From Spirodela intermedia (taxonomy: Eukaryota; Streptophyta; Magnoliopsida; Alismatales; Araceae): 64,000 bases of DNA. Shown here in pieces: positions 13,336 to 25,798 of this stretch. The notes beneath the pieces were generated by a model. That model made no database searches. It was not told the origin of the DNA and worked only from the letters and a program-made list of their open reading frames with translations. Each line of letters starts with the position of its first letter. Position 1 is the stretch's first letter. The stretch covers positions 2,202,501 to 2,266,500 of the forward strand of contig LR746270.1 in the NCBI GenBank assembly GCA_902729315.2, read 5' to 3'. Both the position numbers and the translations under genes were made by a program.

Positions 13336-16300
13336 GAAGAGAGGCCCTCGTGTCCTTATGAATGCCCGGACTGGGTAAGCCGAGAAAAGAGAATCTTCCT
13401 GGAATTATCTTATGAACAATGAAGTGAAGAAGGTGCGGCGTCGCCGTACAGTTGCGTCATCCATCTGAAGCTTCCAAGTTACCGCTGGTAGGTCAACAGA
13501 AAATTAATGACCATGGCTTCATCGCCTCCCCCTCCCAGTAGCATTTACCTCCCCATCACCATGGACTGGTTCTTAGTTTCATAGACCATCCGAGTGGGAG
13601 ATTCAAACTACTGATTTTCTTGGGAAAGAGAGAATTTTCTAAAAAAAATTCTTAGGAGATTCTCTCTTTCCCAATAATTTTTTCTGCATTTTATGTTTTT
13701 AAATAACTTCAGCAAGTATTACGCACCTAAAATAGTACCATTTAATTCTCATCTACACAAAAAATAAATAAATAATAAACTTTATTTATATGAAAGGTGA
13801 TCCTCCATCATGCAATAAATTGAGTAATTATCTTTTATTCTATGAGAGTATTTCTAAAAAACAAGGTAAAATTGTTGATATGATCAAGCATGGTCGTAAG
13901 TGGATCAATGGATGTGCATCAACTATGATCACTTGAGTATATTCTACAGAAAAACTATCAAAAAGTAATGTGATTATTATTTTGTTCTCCTTTATGTGGA
14001 TAACTCATTTTTCAATAATTTAAGAAATTTTGTTAGAAATTGTGAGTTTTTGTAGACCTCTAACTTTATGTAACCTTAATATTTATAATTTTTTTCATGG
14101 AGATTAATAATCAGTTTATTTTATTTAAATGCTTAACCTATTTTGAAGATAATATTACTATCTATATGTCAAATTCATCCTCAAAACTTACTACTATCTC
14201 CATGCCAACATGGGATGGAGAATGGTGGTCTTCTTTAAATAAACAAGAAATGTACAATGTGTAATATTCCGCCTATAGTAATCTATTTTAAACTATATAC
14301 TCATTAATTATGAGAAAATAAAAATAGGGAAGCTCAAGCACAAGTACAATCAACCTTTAAATAATTCCCTTACACATGTACTATATGTCCATCCATAAAG
14401 CTAAGGTTGCATGAAGCATGAGCTAATATGCTTTTTTATTATCCTTAAGTAGCTATGCTCCCAAAATTTCTAACTCCCCTCCAAAGGTATTGAATGTTGT
14501 CAACTATTGATTTCATATGCAAAGTCATTCTCATATTTGAGAGCATTGATTGCTTCAAGTTCATATGCAATTGAAATGAAGATGAGTTGATGGCAAGTAA
14601 AAAGAAAAGAAACTTGTTCAAAAGAAAATCCTAATTGTAAAAAAGAGATCAAAATCTCAAAAAGTTAGTATGAAGAACTAACTGGGGAGTGAATTTATCT
14701 TTTTATAATTACTAAAATTATTTAAAAAATTCTGATCTACTTACCTATAATTCTTATAATGGTCACTCTATCATACCCACTTCACCCTCGAATGATTATA
14801 TCCTTAATTTTCGTTAATTTCTTAGTGAGTTTACATTAAACACAACAAGTTTCAACTAGTTTTCACTAGATTTAATGACTACCCAATTCAAGTGTTCTAC
14901 CCTAAAACTCATCATCTAGATTCATTGTTCTAGTAGGCCATCTAAATTAACACTCATCTAATCTTTTTTACATTCATGGTTTTAGGAGGCTAACCAAACT
15001 AGCACCAAGTCAATCCCTTCCATATGAATGACTCAAGGTCAGCCCCAATACTGGAAGTACTCAAATACAAGTAATAACAAATCATTGTTCTCACAGATTC
15101 AGCATGTTACTTTCAAAGGTGGTAATGTATTGCTTGAAGGAGTAGAAGTAGATCTTAATCAAGAATGCATTTTTCTAAAAGTTAAATCTTTGATTTAGGA
15201 ACTTAAATCTTTTTATCTTGTTTTTTGATTTAAGGGAGTGTTGGTTTTCTACTTGTCTTTTTTTTATTGTCTAGAATTTTCAAATGCCACAAATTTAATT
15301 ATCATAAATCAATCTTCTCTATGGGGTAGCGTGCTCTATGGGCCAACTCCCATTTTGTTGTTTTCCTTACTTTGACCATTTGCATAACACTTGACCACTC
15401 TCCCTCCTCTACGTGGGCCCATACATAGACTCATACCTACTTTTTTAACATAAAAAGAAAGACACCTAATCTTGTGGACAGAAAGCATTATAAAATATGC
15501 AATAAATTTCAAAAATCATATTTTAGCTTCTTCGATATATTTGACATGTTCAATCCTGACGTTGATATTTAAGTATACTTGTATTGTAAAAATGACCTTT
15601 TTATTATTGAGTTTATCTTCCTAACACTCGAGACATACTCTAAGGATAGCCCAGTTTACAAAGACTCGTATCTTGATAGGTATCAAGAACAAGAACTTTG
15701 GGAATTAGAAAGTAAAGATGATAAAAATCTTTTTTGTTTTGAAAAACCGCGTCACATTTCTTTTCGACTGTAAACAATGGAATTGTCCATTTCGATATAT
15801 AAAAATGTTGTATGAAATGAAGAAGGTCATTTTCATCTATTGTGATTTAAATCATTGGGTCTTTGAGTTCTACCACTTTGATAATATAATTTTACCCTTA
15901 TATCTATTTTGTAATTATCAAAATTATTTAGGCTCACATAACCATTAGTTTTAACAATTTCAATGGTTCAACATATGAGTAAGACAAAGACCTGTAGCCT
16001 TTTCAATCCTTGCATTATGCAGGTTTTCCCCACATAGACTTATTATTCTTGATCTTGAGTTTAGTGAGAATGCCTCAACCACACTATACTTTTCTCTGAA
16101 TGAAATTTAGTTTCTTACCAATAAATAGTGCAAGAACTCACCTAGATTTTAGTAAAGTTTCAGCAATAGATATGAAAATATATTTCACTAAATTAAAGAG
16201 TAAAAATGGTTTTTCTATGAAGGGTCATAGCATCACACCTAGCTCCATCTCTAACAAATTTTACTTTTATTAGTATCACAATCCATTTTGCTAGCTATCA

Positions 16301-16548
16301 AATTGATATAGGACATCAAATCTAATCAAAATTGGGGGAATTTTTTTTGACTAAATAGGGGGAAAATAAGTTCGGTCTGCAATTTCTTCAAAGTGGAAAA
16401 GCAGCAGTGACCTAATAGTTTAGTTGGTGCCAAGAGGTGGTAGAAACTTTTGAAGACTTGGAGCCCAAAAATGGTGGGTGATGCATCTTAAAGCTTCAAA
16501 GATGAACTACAAAAATTAGAAGACCATCAAAATGAAAGAACATGTGAG
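13336..16548. other. Gene-poor AT-rich spacer
   Basis: Only short open frames (under 80 codons) with no recognisable product and frequent stops in all frames. Some stretches may be very old transposon debris but no domain could be matched. Confidence 0.5.
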
Positions 16549-16874
16549 AAATTAGTTTCTTACTTTTAATTAAGTGCTCCCTTTTAGCTTATTTTGATTT
16601 TATTTAAACATGTTTACAATCTAGTTAAGGCGTCACTGAAACCAAACAGTCTTTTTAGAAGTACCTTAACAAATTTCAGTTAATTTAAAGGCTTGACACC
16701 TCTCGTGTGAATTCAAGGGAACCCTCTAAATTTTATGAATTCAAGATTGCCTCACAGATTCAATGGTCAAAGCTTCTAAGTTCTGTGAATGTAGGGTGAA
16801 GAATCTTCACAGAGATTTCATTTCTTATCACTTCAAGGGCAAGATTTCATCTCCACACAACTCAAGCTGCTGCA
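16549..16874 (+). mobile_element. LTR-like sequence with primer-binding-like site
   Basis: A block ending CTGCTGCA at 16874 is followed by TTAGTATCAAAG at 16879-16890, which resembles the TGGTATCAGAG primer-binding motif of many plant copia elements. The left end is a guess, set at the TG at 16549. No gag or pol sequence was recognised behind it. Confidence 0.3.
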
Positions 16875-16890
16875 TCAATTAGTATCAAAG

Positions 16891-19122
16891 TGAAGATTGA
16901 AGAAAATCATACCCAATTCAAGGCTTTATTTTCGGTTTTCCTTGCTATATCTTTGTGTCTTGTGAATAAAAAAACTCAAATTTATTACTTCGGCAACTTG
17001 ACTCCAAATCATAATTCTATCATTTTTTGTTGCATCACAACTATTATGTACATCGTTTAATTTAACAAATATTTCTTTAATACCATACAAGCCACTCATA
17101 CTGATAGTAATCAACAAGCCCCTTTGCTTTCATAATTTTGTTAAACTCATATACCTAGAGATTTTCCACCATAATCTTATTTTTCTGATCTTCATTTTTT
17201 TTGCCCCATGTTAAGTGATCTCAAATTAGAAGTTATGATGCCAATTGTTCCAAAATCTCCATTCTATCATGTTTTCCAAAGTCTCCCTCATTTTGTACCA
17301 TGCCCTCTCGATCTATCATCCACTCAAATACTTGAATAAATTTGTACATTGAATGGCATTTAATGTGGAGAAAAAAAAATGCAAAAATGGACTGTTGCAT
17401 ACTTCACAAATCACCCAATCAACAAGGTCGTTATTTTAGCTTCCTATGGATAAAGATAGAACATTGTCATCAATATATTGTGTCCATGTTTCGTTGAGCA
17501 ACCATTCTACCATTTGACAAATTACGGCATGTGCCTATGTAACCAAGAGAAGTGTCACTTGTTTGAGGTTATGTCACACTAAGTAACTAATTAGGTGATT
17601 ACTGGGCCATTGAGCAAAACAACAAATCTCACCTATGTAAATACTAGCTTGAATGTAGCTAATCCACTCGTCTTGAAAGTAATTACTTAGCCTCACATGA
17701 AGTCACTTAAGATGAAAGTAAGCAATTTTATACTTCATTAGGGGTTTTCTAAGAAAATTAGGCGATCCATCAAGTGAGCTAATAAGGTCTCTTATCCTTT
17801 AGATTATGTACTATGATCTTATTTTTAAAATATTAAAATGAAACCCTAAATGAGCTGTCTTCTATGGAAATTATATCAAGTGATGCATGTTGATTCTCTC
17901 ATATACATTTGCATCAAAAATCTCAACAGGTTTCTACCATGCTTTCATTTAAAGCTTTGGTTGGTCATCTTTCAATTCAGGTCTCTCACAAAGGAGTCTT
18001 AGGAGCTAACGTCTAGCATTACTTTATGATTTGGGTAGATTGTCTAGTAATTATGATATATCAACTATGACTTGATTGACATATAACTACCTTTTTTGGC
18101 ACAAAATAACCCTTGCCATTGCCAAAATGGGCATTCCATGGATACCCCTGGCCAATATAGGACACCCCTTGGCATCAATGGGCACCCTTTTCTTCGGTAA
18201 CTATGTGGCCTGTTCTTCCTAAAAAGTTAAAACCTCAAGCTTGGCGATTCGAGATATTTTCATTTCTATTTTCTGGGTCTTTGAAGTTTAATCTTATGCT
18301 CATCCTGCAAAATTAAATGTGCCCTTAGTTTGCAAAAGTACTGGTAGATCCCCTCAGAGTCTAAGACAGATTCCAACCAACCATCAGGCAAGAATCTGGT
18401 CTTCAAAACAGCCAATACATTGTTCGGCACAAGAATGCCGAATTCTATGCGGTGATGAAAGCAACCAAGCTCGGCACATATTTACAGCATCACTAGAAAA
18501 TATGTTTACAGGGACAGCAGAAAGAGTTTACCAATTTTCATTGTCCTGAAGATTACTACCCTCATGAGGTAGAAACCCTAAAACCTTGAAGGACCAAAAT
18601 CGTCTTTACCTCTAGGATTAATGAAAAATGGCACACACGATTAGTAAGGCCCCCCTTGGATCACATTCTTTGCTCTTTGCGGAATCTAAGATCTGATAGT
18701 GAAAAAGGGAAAAAGTGAAATAGCTCCAGAACCACTCTCAACAGGTTTTACTTGTCAGTCATGGGAGGCGCCACTGAACACCCTGATGATCCAATCCACG
18801 AAGAATAGGAATAACCTTCATGGCACAGCAATTTCGGATTTAGGTTAAGACTTTGTCGAATAAAACCTGGATATGGGTTTTTTTTTCTCCTTTTGGCTGA
18901 AGAATTTGCTCTTTAAATCAAATTCATGATACTACAAATGGAGTTAGCTTGTATAAAATGACCTTATCTCCTTCTGTATGGAAAGTTCAGTTCATTTTGG
19001 CAAAACAGAGATGATGGATTTGGTACACACCACGTTTCTATGAAAAAAGAGGAAAGCAACATACACAATTTTAGGGTCAAAAGAGTGTGCAGAAGCGACA
19101 GCTGGAGAACATATCAATTGGG
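16891..19122. other. AT-rich spacer and probable 3' UTR of the VTI1-like gene
   Basis: No coding exon recognised. The part next to 19123 is presumably the 3' UTR of the minus-strand SNARE gene; its poly(A) site was not located. Confidence 0.4.
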
Positions 19123-21898
19123 CTATTGGGAAAGCTTGAAATATAAAATTATAATAATTGCAATGACTAAACATAAAATGACGGAACCTATGATCCATTT
19201 GTTCCTGTTGATCCTTCTTGACATGGCTGTCAAAATCTTTCTACCCTTACCGATGTTGTCATCAACCCCATGGAGCTGAACACAAACAGAACTAAATCTT
19301 AGTAAAAACAAGCAGACAAGTTCACAAAGGTTGTACTAAATCATGTAAATTTCACTAGTTTGGCAGCCTAATAAACTATAGCACATCAATCTCTGTCAAC
19401 TAGAGAAGAAAACGGTGCCTAGAAAGGGTCCTACCGTTGAGAAAAAGAGAAATGACCATTTCAGACATAAGTGGCATGATAGCACGAGTCCATGGAAAGA
19501 TAATAAGTTAAAGCATAGTGATACATACAGTATTGTGAGCATGAAGAAGAGATTGGCGCTGTTGATGCAGATCCTGAAGAATCGAAACACCGAGCTCTTC
19601 GCTCTCCAACATCATTCGCCTACCCTCATTAATCCTTTCGCCAGATTGGTTCAGCCGCTCGGTTGATACTAACAACCTCCCTTTTTGATCAGCAAAAGGC
19701 TGTAGGATCAAATTGGTTTCAGATTGACACAAAAATATCCCGAGGATGAAAAAACAGGAACGCTGTAATTGTAACAAACGTTAGGAATCGGAACAGTGCG
19801 ATTTTTCATGAAATTCTAAATCTTAGAGACTATCAGCTGTTTTGGGGAGCAAAGACGATTTAATCATAAGAAAATTGAGAGACACACTTGACAGGTCCTT
19901 CAACCTATTACAGACAATACCCCCAAAATTTTATGACTATCCAAGAATCGATAACCAAATGAATTATCCAAGAATTTGCTCCCAAATTCTCATATTTTAC
20001 TCCAAGCGGCACCCAATGTGTCAACACGCAATAGTTCATATGCTATAGCCATGAACCAAAACGAATATTGACTTCATCCTCTTCCTGTCCAAATTTTCTC
20101 CAGGTGGAGGGTAATTTTCCACCCAGTCATTCAAAGAAAACAAATCCAATCACTAAACAGTCCATTCTTAGTACAGATACCAATTTTAACATCGTTTCAG
20201 AAGAGCTTCAGAAGCAACTATACGAAATTCAATGAAGTTCAAATATCCAAATTGTCAAAGGACTTTTGGTGAAGGATGAAAAAGTGGCAAACATGAGAAT
20301 TATTGATGAGATACGAATGGTCTTTCTTTGATGGTAAATAATATATCCTCACATTTACACGGCGGTTAGAGACTTTTCTTCCACTAAAAGTTAGCTAAGT
20401 GGCAGAGGATATGTTCATATTTCCCAGGAACTTAAAAGCGATGTCCAACTTGTGCCAACAAGGCAAGCGTTATCACAGTTATCCATGCCACATACGATCA
20501 ATAGCAAGTAAGAAATGTTGCAGCAACCCATTCATAGGTTATCCCTAATGCTGTAACCTTGTGGATAGACTCATGAATATAGCCATGAGAATAAATATCA
20601 ACCAACAGAACTTGAATTTTGTTTTGGAGGATTAGGGCTTTGGCATACCCTGCACAACAGTATTGTCGAATAAAGATTAACATCTAAGGAAGATCAAAAC
20701 AAGTGTGCTATCCCTATATCCTTTGTGCCAAAACCCATGGTGAGTCTGGAGGGGGCAAAAAACAGGAGAACTAATCCACATGGATGAAATCAAGGTCTCA
20801 AGTTCATTTCCTAGGTAAATTCAAACCAAAAAAAGCCACATTCTCAATGTTGATATCAACCACGGCAGAAGAATTTGACTTTAAGAGTAAGTACATTAAG
20901 TCATCAATGACGAAAGTTACAAAATATGAGATCAAGAGAATGAAGGAAAAAAATATCAAAACTTCTAAACCATGATTACTGGCCAAGAACACCTTCACTC
21001 TTCTCACACACGAGTCCACATGATACATGGTAATCATGATTTATGCAACAAGTTCAGTATGCTTCTAATGAGCAATCAGATCATGCTCGCATTATTTAGA
21101 TGGTTAAATTCCCACTTTTCAAATATTCTACTTCCAAAAGATTTGGAAAACATACCACATTTCCCCTTTCAGTCCACTAAAATGTTTTTTTTTTTCTCAA
21201 CTTACTGCACTGAACAGGACGATTCCAAATGGCACAAAGTCGTGCTATGAACGAATCTGCAATTAGGCATACCGTCAATGTGTCAGCCATTCCTGATTCC
21301 AGCAACGCCTCTCGTGAACTTTGATTTGCATTTGGAGACGTGATCGTTTTAACTTTATTTTTCAAATGGTTTAAATCAAACTTATATTCCTTCAATTTAG
21401 CAAAAAGCATTGCCTTCATGTTAGCTTGCAAACTCCGCGCCTCCAAGTCCATTTTTCGTATCTAAAGCAGGAAATCCAGAGGAGAGTTAGTCATCAAGTA
21501 TACTTTGACTAGAAAACAAGAGGGTGGCGAGTAAGACAAATACCAATTCTTCGGCTTCCTCCAACCCAGACTTGATCCCAGAAACCTCCTGTCTCTTCTG
21601 TTCTGAAAAATCATGCGAGGGAATATATTTTACATTAATACCAAAAGAAATAATGCGCATACCCAATGCTGAAAACTATGAATGCGACTCTGTAATATAA
21701 TTAAATAAAAAAGGAAAGAGAAAGGATCCTTACAATAAATTTAAGAAAAATACACGAAAGAAGTTCCTCGATTTATCGTAGGAAGTGGGTTCAAACGAAA
21801 TTACCCCCATCAAGAAGGCCAGCAGAAGTGCACTTTCTAGAAAGAAACGCCGATAGCTCACAGTACTGGCGCTCGTACCCTTCGAACACCTCAGCCAT
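19123..21898 (-). CDS. VTI1: VTI1-type vesicle SNARE (Qb-SNARE)
   Basis: Five exons, minus strand: 21805-21898, 21544-21602, 21273-21461, 19529-19699, 19123-19275. They give 221 residues, the length I recall for Arabidopsis VTI11. It begins MAEVFEGYERQYCELSAFLS; exons 1-3 form the N-terminal helical V-SNARE domain (MDLEARSLQ, ESGMADTL). Exon 4 carries most of the SNARE helix (GRLLVSTERLNQSG, EELGVSILQDLHQQRQSLLHA). Exon 5 has VDDNIGKGRKILTAMSRR, then NKWIIGSV and a C-terminal membrane anchor ending YFKLSQ. VTI1 proteins work in SNARE complexes between trans-Golgi, prevacuolar compartment and vacuole. The exon 3/4 join reads TLTPFADQ where relatives usually have a Val/Ser-Ala-Asp sequence; the frame stays open. 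Intron 3 is about 1.6 kb with no recognised content. Which VTI1 paralogue this is cannot be told. Confidence 0.95.
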
Positions 21899-22770
21899 CG
21901 TTTGTGACCCGAGAAAAAATATAGCTGATCTTTCTGGTGTGTTTCCCTCTACAGATATTCCGCAGGCTCAGAAGATATATGGCTACCTACTTCCTCTACA
22001 CGAACAAAAAGATGGTAAAAAAAATCATTCCTGCCGGGGAATCCCGCCACCATAAAATGGATCAGTACAGGAAAATTACTGCCTCAAGAGAATGCACGGA
22101 TGATCCAGATGGAAACGGGCATATGATGTGGAAAAAAAAGTGATCAGGAAACCAAACTCAACCGGTGGTGATGCGAAGTCATCGCGGGGACCAGATTATA
22201 AGGCGATAAAGCTGTGATTACCGAGAGAAGGCGGAGGAAGAGGCAGACGCGTTCTTCGAAGAAGAAGGAACGAGCCTCGCTCTGCACTCTGATCTCCCGC
22301 GAGTGGGGGGTATAACTGAGCGACTCAATTTATACAGCTAGCGAAACTTCCGTTCATAATTTTTATTAACCCCCTTTTAATATTATATTTTAATTAAAAC
22401 CCTTTTTAATTAGCATATATATCCATTTCCTTACATCTACGTATTCGAACCTCTTCTGCGACGGTATCCACACCTACTGTGCAGTGTCACCGCCAAAAGG
22501 GAACGCCATGCGACGTCGGCCGTCGTCTTCGTAGGAAGTCTGGTCTTCTTCATGGCGCTCCCCTAGCGACGGCGGCGGCGGGAGGAAGATGAACAGCTCT
22601 CAGCAGCCCTCCATCGAGTATGAAGGGATCGATGCGTTTTCGGGTAGTAATTCTCAAAGCCCTTATTCTGTAGATTCATTTCAGTCGGTTTGTTATTTCT
22701 GGATCCTCTGCCGCCGGCGCCGTCAGGATCAGTTTACAGGAGGCGGCGGAAGATAGCTCCAGCGGGGCCT
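21899..22770 (-). promoter_or_regulatory. VTI1-like 5' leader/promoter and RTM2-like downstream region
   Basis: The part next to 21898 should hold the leader of the SNARE gene, perhaps with an intron, and its promoter. The GC-rich stretch at about 22490-22770 is the 3' flank of the RTM2-like gene, which runs the same way. No TATA box or coding exon was recognised. Confidence 0.4.
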
Positions 22771-23537
22771 TCAGCTGTCCATGGCCGCCCTGTACCGGTA
22801 GGCGACGTAGAAGCCCAGCCCCAGCAGCAGCAGCACGGCCACTACAACGTTCACCAGCAGCTCCCCAGGCCTCCCCCCAGTCTCGGCTCCCCCAGCCCCT
22901 GATCTCGGCCCCTTCACCGGCGTACGCTGCTGTGACGGCGGTGGCGGCGGAGACTCTCGCGGCTTAGTCATTTTCTCTGCCAGAGCGGAAGGTGGAGATG
23001 GTGGCGCCGCCTTCCCGGTGCCGGCCGCCGGTTCTCGCGCTTGGGAAGTCCCTTTCTCTGCCGGATCGGCAGGTGGAAATGGTGGCGCCGCCTTCCCGGC
23101 GCCGGCCGGCTGTTCTCGCGCCTGGGGAGTCCCTTTCTCTTCCGGAGCGGCGGCCTCTTCTTTCATAGGTGGAGACCCCATTGCACCGTTTTTCCTTCCG
23201 TCGCCGGTGGCGGGGGGCGGGTCGGCGCCGCTGCCGCTCTTCCCGTCGGAGCCAGGCGGCGACAATGGATCAACGGCGAGCTTGGGGACGGTGACGGAGA
23301 GGAGGCTGCCGTCGAAGATGGCGCTGATCGTGGCGGGGTCAGCGTCCGCCGGCAAGGGGTGGTTGTTCTGGAACCGCCGCCAGCGACCGCCGTCGAGGGG
23401 GCGCTGACCGCTGATCTTGAGGCTCCCCTGGTATTTGTCCACCAGGATCTCCAGATGCTCCTTCGCGAACTCCCCCCCATTCTTCACCCCTTCCCACCCA
23501 GACAGGAGGCAAATGGAGTCAACCCACCATGAACAGT

Positions 23538-23574
<37 letters not shown>

Positions 23575-23676
23575 ACCGGCGAGGTCGACGATGAGGATGT
23601 CGGCTTTGTCCCCGTTGACCCATCGGAACTGAGGCCAGACGTCCTCATAGATTCCCTCAGTGGCGGCGGCGGCGGC

Positions 23677-23709
<33 letters not shown>

Positions 23710-23754
23710 CATGGTTAAGGAGAGGATGAGGTGTGAGAAGACAAGGCCGGCCAT
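22771..23754 (-). CDS. RTM2-like HSP20-domain protein with C-terminal membrane anchor
   Basis: Two exons: 23577-23754 and 22771-23489, with an 87-bp intron (G|GTACAT ... GAAG|GGGTGAAG) filled with CT repeat. Product 298 residues from ATG 23754, or 284 from ATG 23712 (MAAAAAA). After an alanine run comes an alpha-crystallin/HSP20 domain: IYEDVWPQFRWVNGDKADI, FAKEHLEILVDKYQGSLKISG, QRPLDGGRWRRF, and the closing FDGSLLSVTVPKLA. Then follows a Pro/Ala/Lys-rich linker with a repeated unit (EKGTPQARE / EKGTSQARE) and a final hydrophobic helix (LLVNVVVAVLLLLGLGFYVAY). This layout matches plant RTM2-like proteins, relatives of Arabidopsis RESTRICTED TEV MOVEMENT 2; most are of unknown role and the name does not prove virus resistance. 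A TATA-like TTTATAAA sits just upstream of the first ATG, so the second ATG may be the true start. Confidence 0.85.
23541..23570. repeat. GA/CT microsatellite inside the RTM2-like intron
   Basis: About 15 GA units on the plus strand, directly after the donor site on the minus strand, making up about a third of the short intron. Length variation here would change intron size. Confidence 0.9.
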
Positions 23755-23787
23755 GGATGACCATTTATAAAAAGCAAACCCATAGAC

Positions 23788-23825
<38 letters not shown>

Positions 23826-24442
23826 GCTACCTGAGTTTCCTTCATCAGCGGAGGAGGGATTCCTTGAGGGAAGGAAGGGGGTTCTTCTCACGTTCCTTGC
23901 TTCTCTAGCGGTATCAAGGCAACGCAGAAGAAGGCCGAAGCAAGCCTTTTCGGGCCTGGCCAGAAATAAAAAGCCCAAGTCTATAACGGGCCGATCTGGG
24001 TATTTGGGCTTTTCCCAAGGGGGCCCGAAACCAAGCCCACCGTCTGGATCACCCCCTGACTCTTGGGCAATAATTCATTTAGTAGTTCCTCCCCCCGCCT
24101 GATAAACAATGATATATGAATATAAAATTTCAATAATATATCAACAATAATATTAAATAAGATGACCAAATTTTATGCCAACGGAGCTGCCAAGTCGACG
24201 GACTTGGGACAGCCACGTGTCAAAAATGAGCCACCCTTACTTTTTCCGCGAGCGTAGAATCCAAAGGGATTGGGTACTTTCGGTCACTAGGTAAGTTTCA
24301 CGAATCTGTTTGGTTTGTTGGAAACTGAAACCCTGGTTCCGTGCTTTAACGCTCCCTACCCGTCCTTGGTAAAGCCAAATGGTCCCGTCTCTCATCGCAG
24401 TCCGTCGCCGTCGGTGCCGCGATTCCTTCCGGGCGATCTCTG
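23755..24442. promoter_or_regulatory. Divergent promoter region between RTM2-like and coatomer zeta genes
   Basis: The two genes start head to head. On the RTM2-like side lie TTTATAAA near 23764 and a GA repeat at 23786-23826. A palindromic G-box CACGTG lies at 24214-24219 within CCACGTGTC, an ABRE-type context. On the coatomer side a non-coding first exon probably ends at 24442 (CTCTG|GTGAGC). Shared control is possible but not shown. Confidence 0.5.
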
Positions 24443-25798
24443 GTGAGCGCAGCCGCACCGCCGTCTCTCGCCTCCTCCGCCCCCGATCTCGCGCCCATTT
24501 CTCTCGATCCCGTTCATTCGCTTCAACACTCTCTATAGTCCGTGTGTTATCTGTAGTCAACGTTGGGAGGAGTAGATCTGCCCCACTTACCCTCCGATTT
24601 ATGCAGATCCTGCCTCCTGTTATCATTATTATACACTTTTCGATACGTTTTTCTTTTGTGTTTTCAGCATTTAGCCAACGTCCTTCTTTTTTTGTTTCAA
24701 TGGACATTGGCAGCTAGAGGGAGAAATATTCTCTGGGTGTGAAAGATCCGCGGCTCGCGACTAGTGGGTCTTTTCTCATGTTGATTCCTCACTTGTTTTT
24801 CCTCGCCCCCTGAAGCATATGGACTACTGATTTCTGTCAGTTTCCTCGTCCCTTTCATCCATTTCTATCTCCTTTAATAATTTCTCGCTGCTGTCGCGTG
24901 GATTGAGATTCTTGTTGTTATACACCATTACCTTCTGTAGAAATTTGGTTCCCGAATCATTTTCCTGCGTTCTTAACTCCTGATCCCATTTTTTTAAGGA
25001 ACGGGCTATCTTACGTCCATGTTTAAGTTCGGGTTGCTTGTGCTAACTATTATTTTATTTTATTTTCCTTTCATCTAATGGAGACCTTGCCTAATACTGA
25101 TTTACATTCATTCGCGAGCTGCCTTTTAAACCTGTAAAGTCGATAAGTCCATAATCTCACAGTCCCAGTGTTTTTCTATTTTATGTTATGTTCTGTATTC
25201 CATTACAACTTTGCGTAGATGTGCTAGTCACGATAAGGAAGTAGACTTGCTTAAAAGATCTTCCTTTGTATTAGTAGATCTTTATCATGTTTGAATTCGC
25301 TAGCAAATATGCCATTCTGGTAGTATTCTGCTGGTCATCTTTTTGTTTTTTCGGTCTCGATTAGTATTTTTTTCTTTAGTATCGTATTCATGAATGCATT
25401 ATTTCTTAGAATTTTTCATCTTCATCTTTCGTTTAATTTCGGTTCCCTATTATTCTATCTTGCGGACTTCTTCCATCCACTTCTCCGTTCTCTTCCTGAT
25501 TTCATCTTCTTCTCGATATCTACAGTCATTACCATAGATAGAGTAACATCAGCATAGACGTACCTGGAATCTAATTTTCTCCTCCAGTGTTTTTATATTT
25601 TTTTTCTTTGCTGAGAACCTTGTACTTTTCAATGGACGTCTCTGAAATTAGAATCTTTTGCAGTTTGAAAAATGTATAAATATTTAAACAATATCTTTAT
25701 TTTAAGGTTAACTCACATAAAAAATGTCTCACAACGTGGCATATCCTTTTTTTATTTTACAGGGAAGTAGGTTTGCCTATTTCATTTAATTGGTGGAG

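Noticed and set aside
15579-15948. Two overlapping plus-strand open frames in the AT-rich spacer
   Set aside because: Short, AT-driven codon use, no recognisable domain, and no neighbouring exons that would extend them.
18319-18549. 76-codon plus-strand frame downstream of the VTI1-like gene
   Set aside because: No family recognised and no splice partners; probably transposon debris or chance.
23018-23532. Overlapping plus-strand open frames within the RTM2-like gene
   Set aside because: Shadows of a GC-rich exon; low-complexity Gly/Ala/Arg products without known domains.
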